45,568 nt of DNA. Source: Candidatus Poribacteria bacterium (GTDB lineage: Bacteria > Poribacteria > WGA-4E > UBA9662). The stretch lies in contig JASMLX010000046.1 of the NCBI GenBank assembly GCA_030748495.1, forward strand, positions 1-45,568. Reading direction: 5' to 3'. The translations under genes were made by a program, and so were the position numbers. The notes beneath the pieces are model-generated. The model made no database searches and had not been told where the DNA came from. It saw only the letters and a program-made list of their open reading frames with translations. Positions 18,602 to 28,126 of this stretch are shown here, piece after piece (the first letter of the stretch is position 1; the number at the start of each line of letters is the position of its first letter).

Positions 18602-18721
18602 CAATACAGATGACAATGCAAGAGCGTTTGTAAGAGTCATCCACCTACTTAATTGTCATATGTATGCCATTGGTAAAACTCAATTTTTCACAATAGACTC
18701 ACATCAGAAGGAGCATCACAG

Positions 18722-20305
18722 GTGATAACTCCCAAATCAAATATCCAATCTCTGTTTAGTCGCGGTAAGATCTCGCCCAAACATTTAATCTTGATTGCCA
18801 GCCTGGTATTCGTGTTGACCGCAATCTGGCAGATTTTCGCCTTAAATCCAACTATGGTAATTGCTCAGACAGATGCTAATGATAGCGACCATATTTATCT
18901 GGAACGAGCTAATCGTGCCTTTATAAATCTAGTTAACAAAGCCAAACCGGCTGTGGTACAGATCACAACTACTCGAATGGTCTCGGAACGCCGTAACCGA
19001 ATGCCGTTTGACGAAGACTTCTTTCGGCAGTGGCGCCGGTTCTTTCCTGAAGAATCGCCACCTGGAGAGGAAGAAAATCGCGATGCGGAACCTCGACAGC
19101 GTGAAATGCCAGGCGGACTTGGTTCCGGCGTAATTGTTAGTCCCGACGGTTTTATCCTGACCAACAATCATGTGATTGAAGGTGCTAGCGACATAAAAAT
19201 CGTCTTCTCAGATGGTCGTGAGTTTGAGGCTGAAATCGTCGGTGCTGATGCTGGACGAGACGGTACCGACTTAGCTGTTTTGAGGATCGACCAGAAAAAT
19301 CTACCCTATTTGGAGTTTGGTGATTCAAACCAGTTGGAGGTTGGAGAATGGGTGGTGGCTATCGGAAGTCCTTTCGGTCTATCACAGACAGTGACACGCG
19401 GTATTGTCAGTGCTAAGGGGCGTGACACTGGCGATGTCAGCATTGCCACCTATGCTGACTTTATTCAAACTGATGCGGCTATCAACCGGGGAAATAGTGG
19501 CGGTGCTTTGATTAACGTTTACGGCCAACTGATCGGTATCAATACAGCAATCCTGACAGGAAGCGGATTTTCACAGGGTAATGTTGGTGTGGGGTTTGCT
19601 ATCCCTAGTAACTTGGTCAGAAAGATCATGACCGCCTTGAAGGAGAAAGGCGAGGTCACACGTGGTTGGTTGGGAATTCAGTTTCAAGATGTTACAGCGG
19701 ATATCGCTGAAAAAGCGGGCCTGAATCAACCGAAGGGAGCACTGGTTGTCATGGTTGGAAAAGGAAGCCCTGCTGAAAAAGGGGGGCTTCGACGCGGTGA
19801 TATCATCGTTTCTCTCAATGACAACCAAATTGAGGATGGAGAAGACCTCAGAAATCTTGTTGCTGATGCTGGGGCTGGTGAACGGGTGGCAATCAAGGCA
19901 GTTCGCAAAGGTAAAACCAAGAATCTCAAAGTTAAATTAGGGAAAAGAACCGATGGTGTCTTAGCTTCGTTGCGAACGGGACGAGAAATAGCACCTGATG
20001 CCGAAGGCGGTGAGTCGGAAATCTTCGCTGGTATGCAGGTAGTCAACTTAACGAAAGAGTTGGCCGAAAAATATGGCTATCAAGATGAAAGTGGCGTGGT
20101 AGTCACTGAATTGAAAGAAGATAGTCCGGCTGAAAGAGCGAGGATTCAAATTGGTGACCTGATCAAGGAGATCGATTGGGAACCGGTCACCAGTATTGAA
20201 GATTATCGAACTCGACTGAAAGCCGTAGTCAAGGAGTCTAAAATTCTGCTCCATGTTCGCCATCCAAATGGTCGTCCGGAGTACGTAACGCTTGATATGG
20301 ACTGA
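18722..20305 (+). CDS. DegP/HtrA-type periplasmic serine protease
   Basis: 527 residues from GTG with AAGGAG 8-9 nt upstream. Residues 20-50 form a signal anchor or signal peptide (HLILIASLVFVLTAIW). The trypsin-like domain carries the triad H150 (LTNNHVIEGA), D183 (GTDLAVLRI) and S259 (RGNSGGAL). Two PDZ domains follow at about 312-408 and 430-525. This is a DegP/MucD layout, so it acts in protein quality control at the cell envelope. A charged insert (residues 86-130, rich in R, E and P) lies before the catalytic His, in the position of the LA loop. Convergent with the following minus-strand gene. Confidence 0.94.
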   Translation: MITPKSNIQSLFSRGKISPKHLILIASLVFVLTAIWQIFALNPTMVIAQTDANDSDHIYLERANRAFINLVNKAKPAVVQITTTRMVSERRNRMPFDEDFFRQWRRFFPEESPPGEEENRDAEPRQREMPGGLGSGVIVSPDGFILTNNHVIEGASDIKIVFSDGREFEAEIVGADAGRDGTDLAVLRIDQKNLPYLEFGDSNQLEVGEWVVAIGSPFGLSQTVTRGIVSAKGRDTGDVSIATYADFIQTDAAINRGNSGGALINVYGQLIGINTAILTGSGFSQGNVGVGFAIPSNLVRKIMTALKEKGEVTRGWLGIQFQDVTADIAEKAGLNQPKGALVVMVGKGSPAEKGGLRRGDIIVSLNDNQIEDGEDLRNLVADAGAGERVAIKAVRKGKTKNLKVKLGKRTDGVLASLRTGREIAPDAEGGESEIFAGMQVVNLTKELAEKYGYQDESGVVVTELKEDSPAERARIQIGDLIKEIDWEPVTSIEDYRTRLKAVVKESKILLHVRHPNGRPEYVTLDMD

Positions 20306-20358
20306 GAATAAGTTCACCACGGACGAAGCGAATGAAGGGCCAGGTTCTCTACGCGATC

Positions 20359-23352
20359 TTAACTAATTTGCGGTGATGGCGGAATTGCCTCCCGTAACAA
20401 CTCGATTAGATGCTTGGGTTCTCGTCCCGTTCCGTGCTTAATCTGCTCCCGGCAGGAGACTCCGGAAACAGCGACTTCTACCTCCCCATCCCGGTTGGAT
20501 GCGTGCGACCGAATCCGGTCGAAAAGACGGAGCTCTCCAATCTTCATCGACAGGTCGTAGTGCTCAGTCTCGTAGCCAAACGATCCGGCCATTCCACAAC
20601 AGCTAGAATCGATCACCTCTACTTCGTAATTCAGGGGTAAATCGAGTAGTTGAGCAGATGATTTGGTGCCAACCAACGCTCGCTGATGACAGTGCCCGTG
20701 AAGCAAAATGTCTTTGCAGCTATCCGTAAAGCTCAAGTGTTCCTTTCCCTGAAGCAGTAACTCTTCAATCATGAAGGTATGGTTGGCGATCAATTTCGAT
20801 TCTGCTCCTGGCAGGAGATCGACATAATCGTCGGTTAGGGCTGAGACACAACTAGGTTCACAGCCAACAATTGGAACCCCTTGCCGGGCGTAAGGCAACA
20901 GCCAACCAATATTGTATCGGGCGTTCTGAATGGCTTGGTCGAGCATCCCATTGGAAATCATCGGTCGTCCACAACACCGTTTCGGTGGTAGAATAACCTC
21001 AAACCCGGCGGCTTCTAATACCTCGACCACGGCTTTACCAACCTGAGGATAGTTGTGGTTGGTAAAGGTGTCGTAGAAAAAAACGACTTGTTTGGTTTTG
21101 CCTGAGCCAACCGGTTTAGGTGGGCGATGCCTAAACCATTCGGTAAAGGTTTCTCGAACGAAATTGGGCAATACTCGGCGCCGGTCCACACCAAACAATT
21201 TCTCCATCATCCATTTGGAGACCGATGTATTCATCATCCAGTTGGAGACCGGAGCCAGTGCAGAACCGATCTGACTCAACTTGGCGATGTCAGCGAAAAG
21301 ACGGTTGCGTAGCGGTAGCCCGTGTTGGTTATAGTATTGAGCGAGAAACTCGTACTTGATTTTGGCCATATCTACGTTGGACGGACACTCCGATTTGCAA
21401 GCTTTGCACGCCAGACAGAGATCCAAAACATCGTACAGCGATTGGTTCTTAAAATCTTCGTGGGGTAGAATACCTGAAATCACATGCCGTAGAGCGTTAG
21501 CACGACCACGAGTCGAGTGTTTTTCTTCTCGCGTACCGATGAAGGAGGGACACATGGTTCCGGTCAGCGTTTTGCGACAGGCACCGACTCCGTTGCACAT
21601 CTCAATTGCCCGCTCAAATCCGCCCTGATTTGAGAAGTCGAAATAGGTGTCGATCCGGATGGTGTTATACTCGGCACCGAAGCGAAGGTTTTCCGTCATC
21701 GGTGGCGCATCGACAATCTTGCCTGGATTCATAATTCCAGTTGGATCAAAGGCTTGTTTGACCTGGCGGAAGGCTTGGTAGAGTTCGGGGCCGAACATAC
21801 TTTGGATCCACTCACTTCTGACGTGACCATCACCATGTTCGCCACTCATAGCACCACCGAGATCCACCAGTAGATCTCGCACCTGTCTGGCGATGGAATA
21901 CATCTTTTGAATTTCCGATTCGGATTTAAGATTGATGACCGGTCGGTTGTGAAGCAACCCAACACTAGCATGGGCGTAGTAAGCGGCGGTGGTATCGTGA
22001 TCTTCGATAATCTGCGCAAAACGGCGTACATATTCCGGTAGATGCTCAATCGGTACCGCGGCATCTTCCACAAAAGCAATTGGTTTATGGTCACCTTTCA
22101 TGCCCATCAATAACCCTAATCCAGCTTTTCTTGTCTCCCATACGTTGGCTTTCTGCTCTGCGCTTAGGCAACGAACAAAGGCATACCCCAAGCCTAAAGA
22201 CTTCATCTGCTGTTCCAAGTTATCGAGTTGCGCTAACAACTCCTGTTCCGTCTGACCGTAAAACTCAACCGCTAAAATTGCACCGGGGCCTTCCCCATTC
22301 GGCTCATTTTGAATAAAGTTGCTAACCTTTGAAAATTCTAAGGATCCTTTGGTCATGTTAATGATAGTATCGTCGATCAATTCAACTGCAGTTGGCCGGC
22401 ATGACAAAATAGGGGCAACCGCTTCCATAGACTCGATCAGAGTTTGGAAGTGGATTACACTCAAAGCCGTCATTTTCGGCGTTGGTACCAGGTTAATTTT
22501 TGCCTCTGTTACTGTGGCCAGCGTACCTTCGGAACCGACGATCATCTTAGCCAGGTTAAACGGATGATCGTCATCGCAACCATCTCGCCGGTAAGGTGTG
22601 ACCTCCTTAGATCCAGCATTGGACACGAATTCATCCAGATTGTAACCGGCCACTCGACGTAAAATGCGCGGATAGCGCTCGCGGATCAAATTTTGGTTCT
22701 GCTCAACAATTTGGCAAATCCGGCGATAGATTTCTGCTTCTTGAGAATCTCCGTCCTTTTTGATCTCCAATTCGGCTACCGAAAGCGGTTCCGCCACAAT
22801 TTCTTCGCCATTAGGCAAAACCAGATTTAGCGACATTACATGGTCGATGGTCTTACCGTAAATTACCGAGTGGGAACCAGCAGAATTGTTCCCGATAGTG
22901 CCACCAACATTAGCACGACTACTGGTTGCTACATCGGGGGCATACATCAAGCCGCAAAGTTTTAACTGATGGTTCAGTTCATCGATAACGATGCCGGGTT
23001 CGACTCGGGCCCACTTCTCTTCAGCATCGATCTCAATGACCCGGTTCATGTATTTGGAGAAGTCGATCACTACGGCTTGCCCAACGGTCTGGCCAGCCAA
23101 ACTGGTACCGCCGCCTCGTGGTAAGATCGGAACGTTATATTGGTAGCAGATTTGGATGATTTTCAGTACATCAGCTTTGTGGCAGGGCAGGACAACGCCG
23201 ATAGGTTCAACCTGGTATAAACTGGCATCGGTGCTATAGAGCGCCTTCGAATAACGGTCGAACCGCACTTCACCTTCGATTTGATCAGAGAGGATCTGTT
23301 CCAGTTCGGTTGAGTCGATAGAAACTGAATTGGTTTGGTCTAAGTTAGACAT
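20359..23352 (-). CDS. FAD-linked oxidase fused to Fe-S domain (YdiJ-like D-2-hydroxyacid dehydrogenase)
   Basis: 997 residues. The N-terminal FAD-binding PCMH-type domain (about 20-260) has LPRGGGTSLAGQTVG and GGTIGNNSAGSHSVIYG. The FAD-linked oxidase C-terminal domain (about 290-560) ends GEHGDGHVRSEW. A ferredoxin-like segment with LCLACKACKSECPSNVDMAK follows, and two CCG domains contain CCGRPMISNG and CCGMAGSFGYETEH. This architecture and length match E. coli YdiJ, described as a D-2-hydroxyglutarate dehydrogenase, and related D-lactate dehydrogenases. The exact substrate is uncertain. No Shine-Dalgarno sequence is evident before the ATG. Confidence 0.9.
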   Translation of the reverse strand: MSNLDQTNSVSIDSTELEQILSDQIEGEVRFDRYSKALYSTDASLYQVEPIGVVLPCHKADVLKIIQICYQYNVPILPRGGGTSLAGQTVGQAVVIDFSKYMNRVIEIDAEEKWARVEPGIVIDELNHQLKLCGLMYAPDVATSSRANVGGTIGNNSAGSHSVIYGKTIDHVMSLNLVLPNGEEIVAEPLSVAELEIKKDGDSQEAEIYRRICQIVEQNQNLIRERYPRILRRVAGYNLDEFVSNAGSKEVTPYRRDGCDDDHPFNLAKMIVGSEGTLATVTEAKINLVPTPKMTALSVIHFQTLIESMEAVAPILSCRPTAVELIDDTIINMTKGSLEFSKVSNFIQNEPNGEGPGAILAVEFYGQTEQELLAQLDNLEQQMKSLGLGYAFVRCLSAEQKANVWETRKAGLGLLMGMKGDHKPIAFVEDAAVPIEHLPEYVRRFAQIIEDHDTTAAYYAHASVGLLHNRPVINLKSESEIQKMYSIARQVRDLLVDLGGAMSGEHGDGHVRSEWIQSMFGPELYQAFRQVKQAFDPTGIMNPGKIVDAPPMTENLRFGAEYNTIRIDTYFDFSNQGGFERAIEMCNGVGACRKTLTGTMCPSFIGTREEKHSTRGRANALRHVISGILPHEDFKNQSLYDVLDLCLACKACKSECPSNVDMAKIKYEFLAQYYNQHGLPLRNRLFADIAKLSQIGSALAPVSNWMMNTSVSKWMMEKLFGVDRRRVLPNFVRETFTEWFRHRPPKPVGSGKTKQVVFFYDTFTNHNYPQVGKAVVEVLEAAGFEVILPPKRCCGRPMISNGMLDQAIQNARYNIGWLLPYARQGVPIVGCEPSCVSALTDDYVDLLPGAESKLIANHTFMIEELLLQGKEHLSFTDSCKDILLHGHCHQRALVGTKSSAQLLDLPLNYEVEVIDSSCCGMAGSFGYETEHYDLSMKIGELRLFDRIRSHASNRDGEVEVAVSGVSCREQIKHGTGREPKHLIELLREAIPPSPQIS

Positions 23353-23493
23353 GTCAAATTGGACTGGGAAAGAAACTCCCTGGTAATCCGGTATCTCTTA
23401 ATCTCTTATATATTGTTGCATTCAATGCTAAATTATCTGATTGAAAACCTCTGCTTTTATGCGAAGCAGGTTAGAACTAATATGCTCCATTTG

Positions 23494-25305
23494 TTATCCA
23501 CTTTCATTCCCCTGATATCGCGATCCCATTTGCTGGATGTAGGTACTAAGTGCTAACAAGGGAAAAACAGAAGCATAAATCAGATCTTTGTATCCGCCAA
23601 TAATTTCCCAGTAAATGCCAACACAGGCGGCGTCCCAAGAACCATCCTGATGTTGCCGGTCGAGTAAATAACGCAATCCTTTCGCAATTGATGGGTTGAC
23701 TGAATCAGGGGAATGGACCGGCTTGGCATATAATAAGGCGTAGACAGACCAGGCCGTTTGTTCTACCGTACTTTCGGTTGGTTGACCAAACATATCCTCT
23801 CCCCAACCACCGTCGGGTTGTTGGTTTTCTTCCAACCAACTAAGACCTCGTTCGACCTCCGGACAAGCAGACAATCCGGTTTTAGCCAACGCAACAATTG
23901 CACAGGCGGTACCGTAGGTAAACTTCGATAACCACAAGTCCGACCAGTATCCTTCTGCAGTGATCTCTTGACGCAGCCAGTTGATGGCATTGTTAACTAA
24001 GTCTTCATATCCACCGAATGCCAGTAAGGCCTCGATAGCATGAGCGGTGATGGAGACGCAACCTACATCGCCTTCACCCGGGACATAGGTGCTCCAGCTA
24101 CCATCTGCAGACTGGTTGTTTACCAGCCATTGGATTCCGTGTTCGATAGACCTGGTAACTGCTAACCCGGACGAATCGACCGGGTCAGAATTATTAGGAC
24201 CGGAGTCCAGGTTAACGTGCGCTTGAGACTGAATCAGGGACAGCGTCGCAAGTGCGGTGTCGTCCCCATCAGACAGTAGAGAGGAGCTTCCATTCTGAGC
24301 ATCAAGTCCAGAGAATGCCCACCCTCCGTCACCGGATTGCTGTTTTATTAGCCAGCGAGCAGCAGTTTGTATTTGAGGGATAAAGGTTAAGGTGGGATCG
24401 TGTGACAGATGAGTCAGTGTAATGGTGGATAGTGCAGTATCCCAGACGTTGAGGTTAAGTGCTTCCCGGCAACCACCATCCGTATTTCGTGTATGTTCCA
24501 GCCAGGCAATTGCAGACTCGATCTCCTCTGCTGTTATCAGGTCGGTAAACTGCCGTCGTGCTTCAACCATAGCTAAAGTGGCCAAGGCCGTGATGTAGTT
24601 GACCCGAAACCAACTACCATCAGTTAACCGGCAAGCTAGCATCCAGCTAAGCATATCTGCTACTACGGAGCGTCGTTTCTTAGTATGTGCTTCGATCAGG
24701 ATCATAGCTGGAACTAGGGTTTGCTGTTCCGCTACAAACAGTTGATTAAAGGTTTTAGAATAAAAAAAATCGGCAGACGGTAGAAGATGCTTAGGCGGTT
24801 TCATTCGCCTAGCCAGCCCGGGCAAGAGAGATTGAATCCCACGAATAGCGAGCACCACAATAGCTGGAGGTGTCAGTTTCGACCAAGCAAACTGGTTCAG
24901 ATGTGCATAAGCTAACTTGATCAAACCTAGTTGGGGTAGGCTCAGATCGATATTGCTGTCTTTAGCATCAACCGTCGAGGAATAAGACAGAATTAGTCGC
25001 GCAAAGTCGGTCGCATTTTGATTGGGGATTTTAGATCCATCCAAAGACCAGCGACCATCAGGCAACCGCTGATTGTGCAACCAATCCAGTAACGACGGAT
25101 CTGGATTTTGCCCTTGTGCTATCTGCACCCAAGCCAAAGCGCAGGTCGGAAATGTCATGGAGGAGAGTTGCCCTTCAAATCGACCATCCAGGAACTGTTG
25201 AGAAGTTAGAAATTTACCTCCACGGTTAATGGCAGAGATAACCTCAGCCTTCATAGGAAAAGGGCAATTCCCACCGTCATCGACAAAATCGAAGTCTCGA
25301 GTCAT
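23494..25305 (-). CDS. Class II terpene cyclase, squalene-hopene cyclase-like
   Basis: 603 residues, close to the usual 620-650 for squalene-hopene cyclase. The protonating DXDD motif is present as D346-G-D-D349 (LLSDGDDTALATL). QW repeats are scattered along the chain: QQSGDGGWAF, NQSADGSWSTYVPGEG, NQQPDGGWGEDMFGQPTEST and DRQHQDGSWDAACVG. The usual N-terminal motif around ELESN is replaced by FEGQLSSMT. The protein should cyclise a linear polyprenoid into a hopanoid or other triterpene at the membrane. The departures from the standard motifs leave room for a non-squalene substrate. No other hopanoid genes are nearby. Confidence 0.82.
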   Translation of the reverse strand: MTRDFDFVDDGGNCPFPMKAEVISAINRGGKFLTSQQFLDGRFEGQLSSMTFPTCALAWVQIAQGQNPDPSLLDWLHNQRLPDGRWSLDGSKIPNQNATDFARLILSYSSTVDAKDSNIDLSLPQLGLIKLAYAHLNQFAWSKLTPPAIVVLAIRGIQSLLPGLARRMKPPKHLLPSADFFYSKTFNQLFVAEQQTLVPAMILIEAHTKKRRSVVADMLSWMLACRLTDGSWFRVNYITALATLAMVEARRQFTDLITAEEIESAIAWLEHTRNTDGGCREALNLNVWDTALSTITLTHLSHDPTLTFIPQIQTAARWLIKQQSGDGGWAFSGLDAQNGSSSLLSDGDDTALATLSLIQSQAHVNLDSGPNNSDPVDSSGLAVTRSIEHGIQWLVNNQSADGSWSTYVPGEGDVGCVSITAHAIEALLAFGGYEDLVNNAINWLRQEITAEGYWSDLWLSKFTYGTACAIVALAKTGLSACPEVERGLSWLEENQQPDGGWGEDMFGQPTESTVEQTAWSVYALLYAKPVHSPDSVNPSIAKGLRYLLDRQHQDGSWDAACVGIYWEIIGGYKDLIYASVFPLLALSTYIQQMGSRYQGNESG

Positions 25306-25353
25306 CTTTGTTTTGATGATTAGATCGTCAGGAGTAGACTATAAAAAATGTAC

Positions 25354-26133
25354 TCAACTCGAAACATCATTGACCGCATGGCGGAAGATTGCCAATCCAT
25401 CCCCTTCCGCTACCAGGTCCTCACGTGTCCAGCGTGGATGATTATATCGAGTCAGGTAACGTTCGGGGTGTGGCATCATCCCCAGAATCCGTCCGGTCGG
25501 ATCGCAAATACCTGCAATATTTCGGGATGAGCCATTTGGATTGTCTGGATAATCCGACGAAGCATAACGGAACACAATTTGTCCATTGCTTTCCAGTTGA
25601 TCAATCGTCTCCTCAGGTGCGATAAACCTCCCCTCAGCGTGAGCAACTGGCAAGTAGATCTGTTCCGGTAGCCCCTGTGTAAACACACAATTGGTAGACT
25701 CCGTGGTAAGTGTTGTCCATCGACACTCGAATTTCGAGGAGGTATTGGAGGTCAGCGAAACTTCCTGAGCAACAGCATTAATTTGGGGCAGAAGACCCGA
25801 CCGCACTAATACTTGAAAGCCGTTACAGATGCCGATGATCAATCCATTCTTTTCGATAAAATCGATAATGGCATCCAGTAATTTATAGCGGATTTCATTC
25901 GCCAGTAAAATGCCTGCCGCAATGTCGTCCCCATAGGAAAAGCCACCTGGAATGGCTAGTATTTGGTAATCGGATAACGAAACCTGTTGTGATAGGAGTT
26001 GGTTGATGTGAACGAGGGCTGTCTTAGCCCCAGCCAATTGGAAAGCATAATCGGTTTCGTAATCACAGTTTGTTCCGGCAGTACGTAGTACCAGAACTTT
26101 GGGTTGGCGGATTTGAGGAGATGGCATATTCAC
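25354..26133 (-). CDS. purQ: Phosphoribosylformylglycinamidine synthase, glutaminase subunit
   Basis: 259 residues, class I glutamine amidotransferase. It supplies ammonia to PurL in the fourth step of purine synthesis. N-terminus PKVLVLRTAGTNCDYET; oxyanion region PGGFSYGDD; nucleophile C103 in GICNGFQVL; H222 and E224 in MMPHPERYLTRYNHP. The length is a little above the usual 225-230, typical of the variant with an extended N- and C-terminus. purL and purS are not in this window. It lies 48 nt before the terpene cyclase on the same strand. Confidence 0.94.
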   Translation of the reverse strand: MNMPSPQIRQPKVLVLRTAGTNCDYETDYAFQLAGAKTALVHINQLLSQQVSLSDYQILAIPGGFSYGDDIAAGILLANEIRYKLLDAIIDFIEKNGLIIGICNGFQVLVRSGLLPQINAVAQEVSLTSNTSSKFECRWTTLTTESTNCVFTQGLPEQIYLPVAHAEGRFIAPEETIDQLESNGQIVFRYASSDYPDNPNGSSRNIAGICDPTGRILGMMPHPERYLTRYNHPRWTREDLVAEGDGLAIFRHAVNDVSS

Positions 26134-26289
26134 AGGAACCTTGGTTTAATTGGGAAATAGACGATTTGACGACAACGGGATTTTCGGCCGAAATTTAAAA
26201 AATCAACTGGAAAATAGTAGCACAAGCTATCAGTTCAAGTCAATCAGCCACTTGGTTGAATACCCTAGATCTAACTCGTGCCACCTATT

Positions 26290-28092
26290 CTATTTCAATT
26301 GTTGGCGTGCCAGGCTCAGGTTATTGCGTAACACACGGCTTTTTGGAACCAATTTTAAACCATCTTCAAGTTGGCGAATACCTTCTTTAACTTTCCCTCC
26401 ATTGAGCAGTTTGACTGCCTGATTATTATAATATCCTTCTGCTATGGCTTCGAACTTACGTCGATTATTCTTGGATTTACTGATTCCTTGGACTATCACC
26501 TGTCTAGCCTGAGCAACTTCACCTTTCTTGAGTGCAAAGTCTGCCCACTCAAGCATAGTAGCATCCCAATTGTTAATGAGTGTTTTCCCACCGGGTTTAA
26601 TCTTCAATCCTCGTTCCAATATCCGTACGGCCTCCTCAAACTGTTTCAATTTGGCTAATTCTAAAGACCAATTGTTGTAGATGGAAGCTTTCGTATCCAG
26701 GATCTGGTTTGGATTTGGCATCTCCTTAACACCTTGGTCCAGTATGTCTATAGCGGGGAGGAATTTTCTTTGCTTGGCTAATTTCTGGGCTGGATCGATA
26801 TAAGCAAAGGCCAACGCTTCTAATAGCACTTTGTCGTTGGGTTTTGTTTTTAGGGCTTGCTGGAAGATCTTAGCCGATTTTTCAAATGGTAGGTTCCTAG
26901 CTGATTCGATCACCATATTAACGCTGAGTTTGTCGAAAACATCTTCCTTGGGTAGCGCTTTTTTAGCTATCTCGATAGATCGGCTAGCTAAATCAAACTG
27001 ATGTTTTTTAATCGCAGTCTGAATTTGATCGGTATAGGCTGTTCGCAAATTTTGTTGCAATCGCCTATCTCGTGGATAGAGTTGAATTCCTTTCTCGACG
27101 ATCTGAATCCCTTGCTTAAACTGTTTGGATTTCAGTAGATGGTAACTCCAGTTGACATAGACGTTGTACTGGAGTTCGGCCGGCTGCTTTATTTGCGGGA
27201 ATAGTTGCTTGCTCTTCTCGATGACATAGAGCGCGTCCTGATAGCGTTTGGCGTGATCGAGTGAGATGATATAGTTGGCCAAACCACTTTCCCACGTATT
27301 GACAGTTCGTGGCAAATCAGCAGCCAACTGCCAACCGAGGTAAAGAACCTTGGCTGCTTCCGCATGTTTTTTTTGATCGCTGAGTGTTTTGTAACGGTTA
27401 GAGCAGATTAAGGCAACCATCTGCCGATCCCCAATCTCGGTTCGTGCCTGATAGTCTCGTTGGGGTACATAGACAAAACCGGTTAAACGACCAAACTGAT
27501 CCAGGATATCTTTGCGAGCTGAGGGATCGAAACCGTATTGTATAGTTGTTTCAATATCGATTTTTTGGTTGGGAAATTTAAGTTGGGAAAAGACATGGTC
27601 CTTGACTACAACACCGGTGATGTTAATACCAAACTTGCGGCAAATAGCAGCATACAGAATTGATGAAGATACGCAGTTAAAGTCATGATTTCGCAGCATC
27701 GCATCAATTCGGGTCTGGTTAGATCTGTAGGTCCGAAAAAAGTGGGTATGCAGCCAATCCAAAATGAACTCGGCTAGTCTGGATTTGGGAGGAGGCACTT
27801 TTTCGGTCTGGATTGCAGCCGAGATATCTCGCGCAACTCGATCCACAGTCTGTTTTAACTTTGTCATTTCACTGGCTGAGACCCCTGAAGTAATCAAGGC
27901 AAAGGTGACGTAATTCTCATAGGAATAAGGTTCGTTAGTTGCTACCATCCGCTTCTCTGCTTCAGACAGCGTTAGAATGTGAGCCAATTCTTTTTCAATG
28001 GAGGGCAAACCAAATCCACTAACCGGCATAATGACTATAAAAAAAAACGGGAAAATAGATCCAATCCAACCCAAGGCCGGTAAGCTTACCAT
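26290..28092 (-). CDS. Transglutaminase-like and TPR-repeat exported protein
   Basis: 600 residues. Residues 8-28 form a signal peptide or membrane anchor (WIGSIFPFFFIVIMPVSGFG). Residues 30-200 resemble the bacterial transglutaminase-like family 2 domain, with a possible triad C140 (FNCVSSSIL), H166 (VKDHVFSQL) and D179 (KIDIETT). The rest, from about 225 to 600, is a chain of TPR helices (for example SNRYKTLSDQKKHAEAAKVLY, PRDRRLQQNLRTAYTDQI, KPNDKVLLEALAFAYIDPA, VPKSRVLRNNLSLARQQL). It is probably a periplasmic or membrane-tethered peptidase or scaffold. It shares a 34-bp divergent region with the enolase-superfamily gene. Confidence 0.78.
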   Translation of the reverse strand: MVSLPALGWIGSIFPFFFIVIMPVSGFGLPSIEKELAHILTLSEAEKRMVATNEPYSYENYVTFALITSGVSASEMTKLKQTVDRVARDISAAIQTEKVPPPKSRLAEFILDWLHTHFFRTYRSNQTRIDAMLRNHDFNCVSSSILYAAICRKFGINITGVVVKDHVFSQLKFPNQKIDIETTIQYGFDPSARKDILDQFGRLTGFVYVPQRDYQARTEIGDRQMVALICSNRYKTLSDQKKHAEAAKVLYLGWQLAADLPRTVNTWESGLANYIISLDHAKRYQDALYVIEKSKQLFPQIKQPAELQYNVYVNWSYHLLKSKQFKQGIQIVEKGIQLYPRDRRLQQNLRTAYTDQIQTAIKKHQFDLASRSIEIAKKALPKEDVFDKLSVNMVIESARNLPFEKSAKIFQQALKTKPNDKVLLEALAFAYIDPAQKLAKQRKFLPAIDILDQGVKEMPNPNQILDTKASIYNNWSLELAKLKQFEEAVRILERGLKIKPGGKTLINNWDATMLEWADFALKKGEVAQARQVIVQGISKSKNNRRKFEAIAEGYYNNQAVKLLNGGKVKEGIRQLEDGLKLVPKSRVLRNNLSLARQQLK

Positions 28093-28120
28093 TGATCAAA
28101 AAATAAAACCGTGTTAGAAT
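28092..28120 (+). promoter_or_regulatory. Promoter for a leaderless mRNA of the enolase-superfamily gene
   Basis: TTGATC (28092-28097), a 17-nt spacer, TAGAAT (28115-28120). The expected transcription start, 7 nt after the -10 box, falls on the GTG start codon at 28127, leaving no room for a ribosome binding site. Confidence 0.6.
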
Positions 28121-28126
28121 AAAAGT

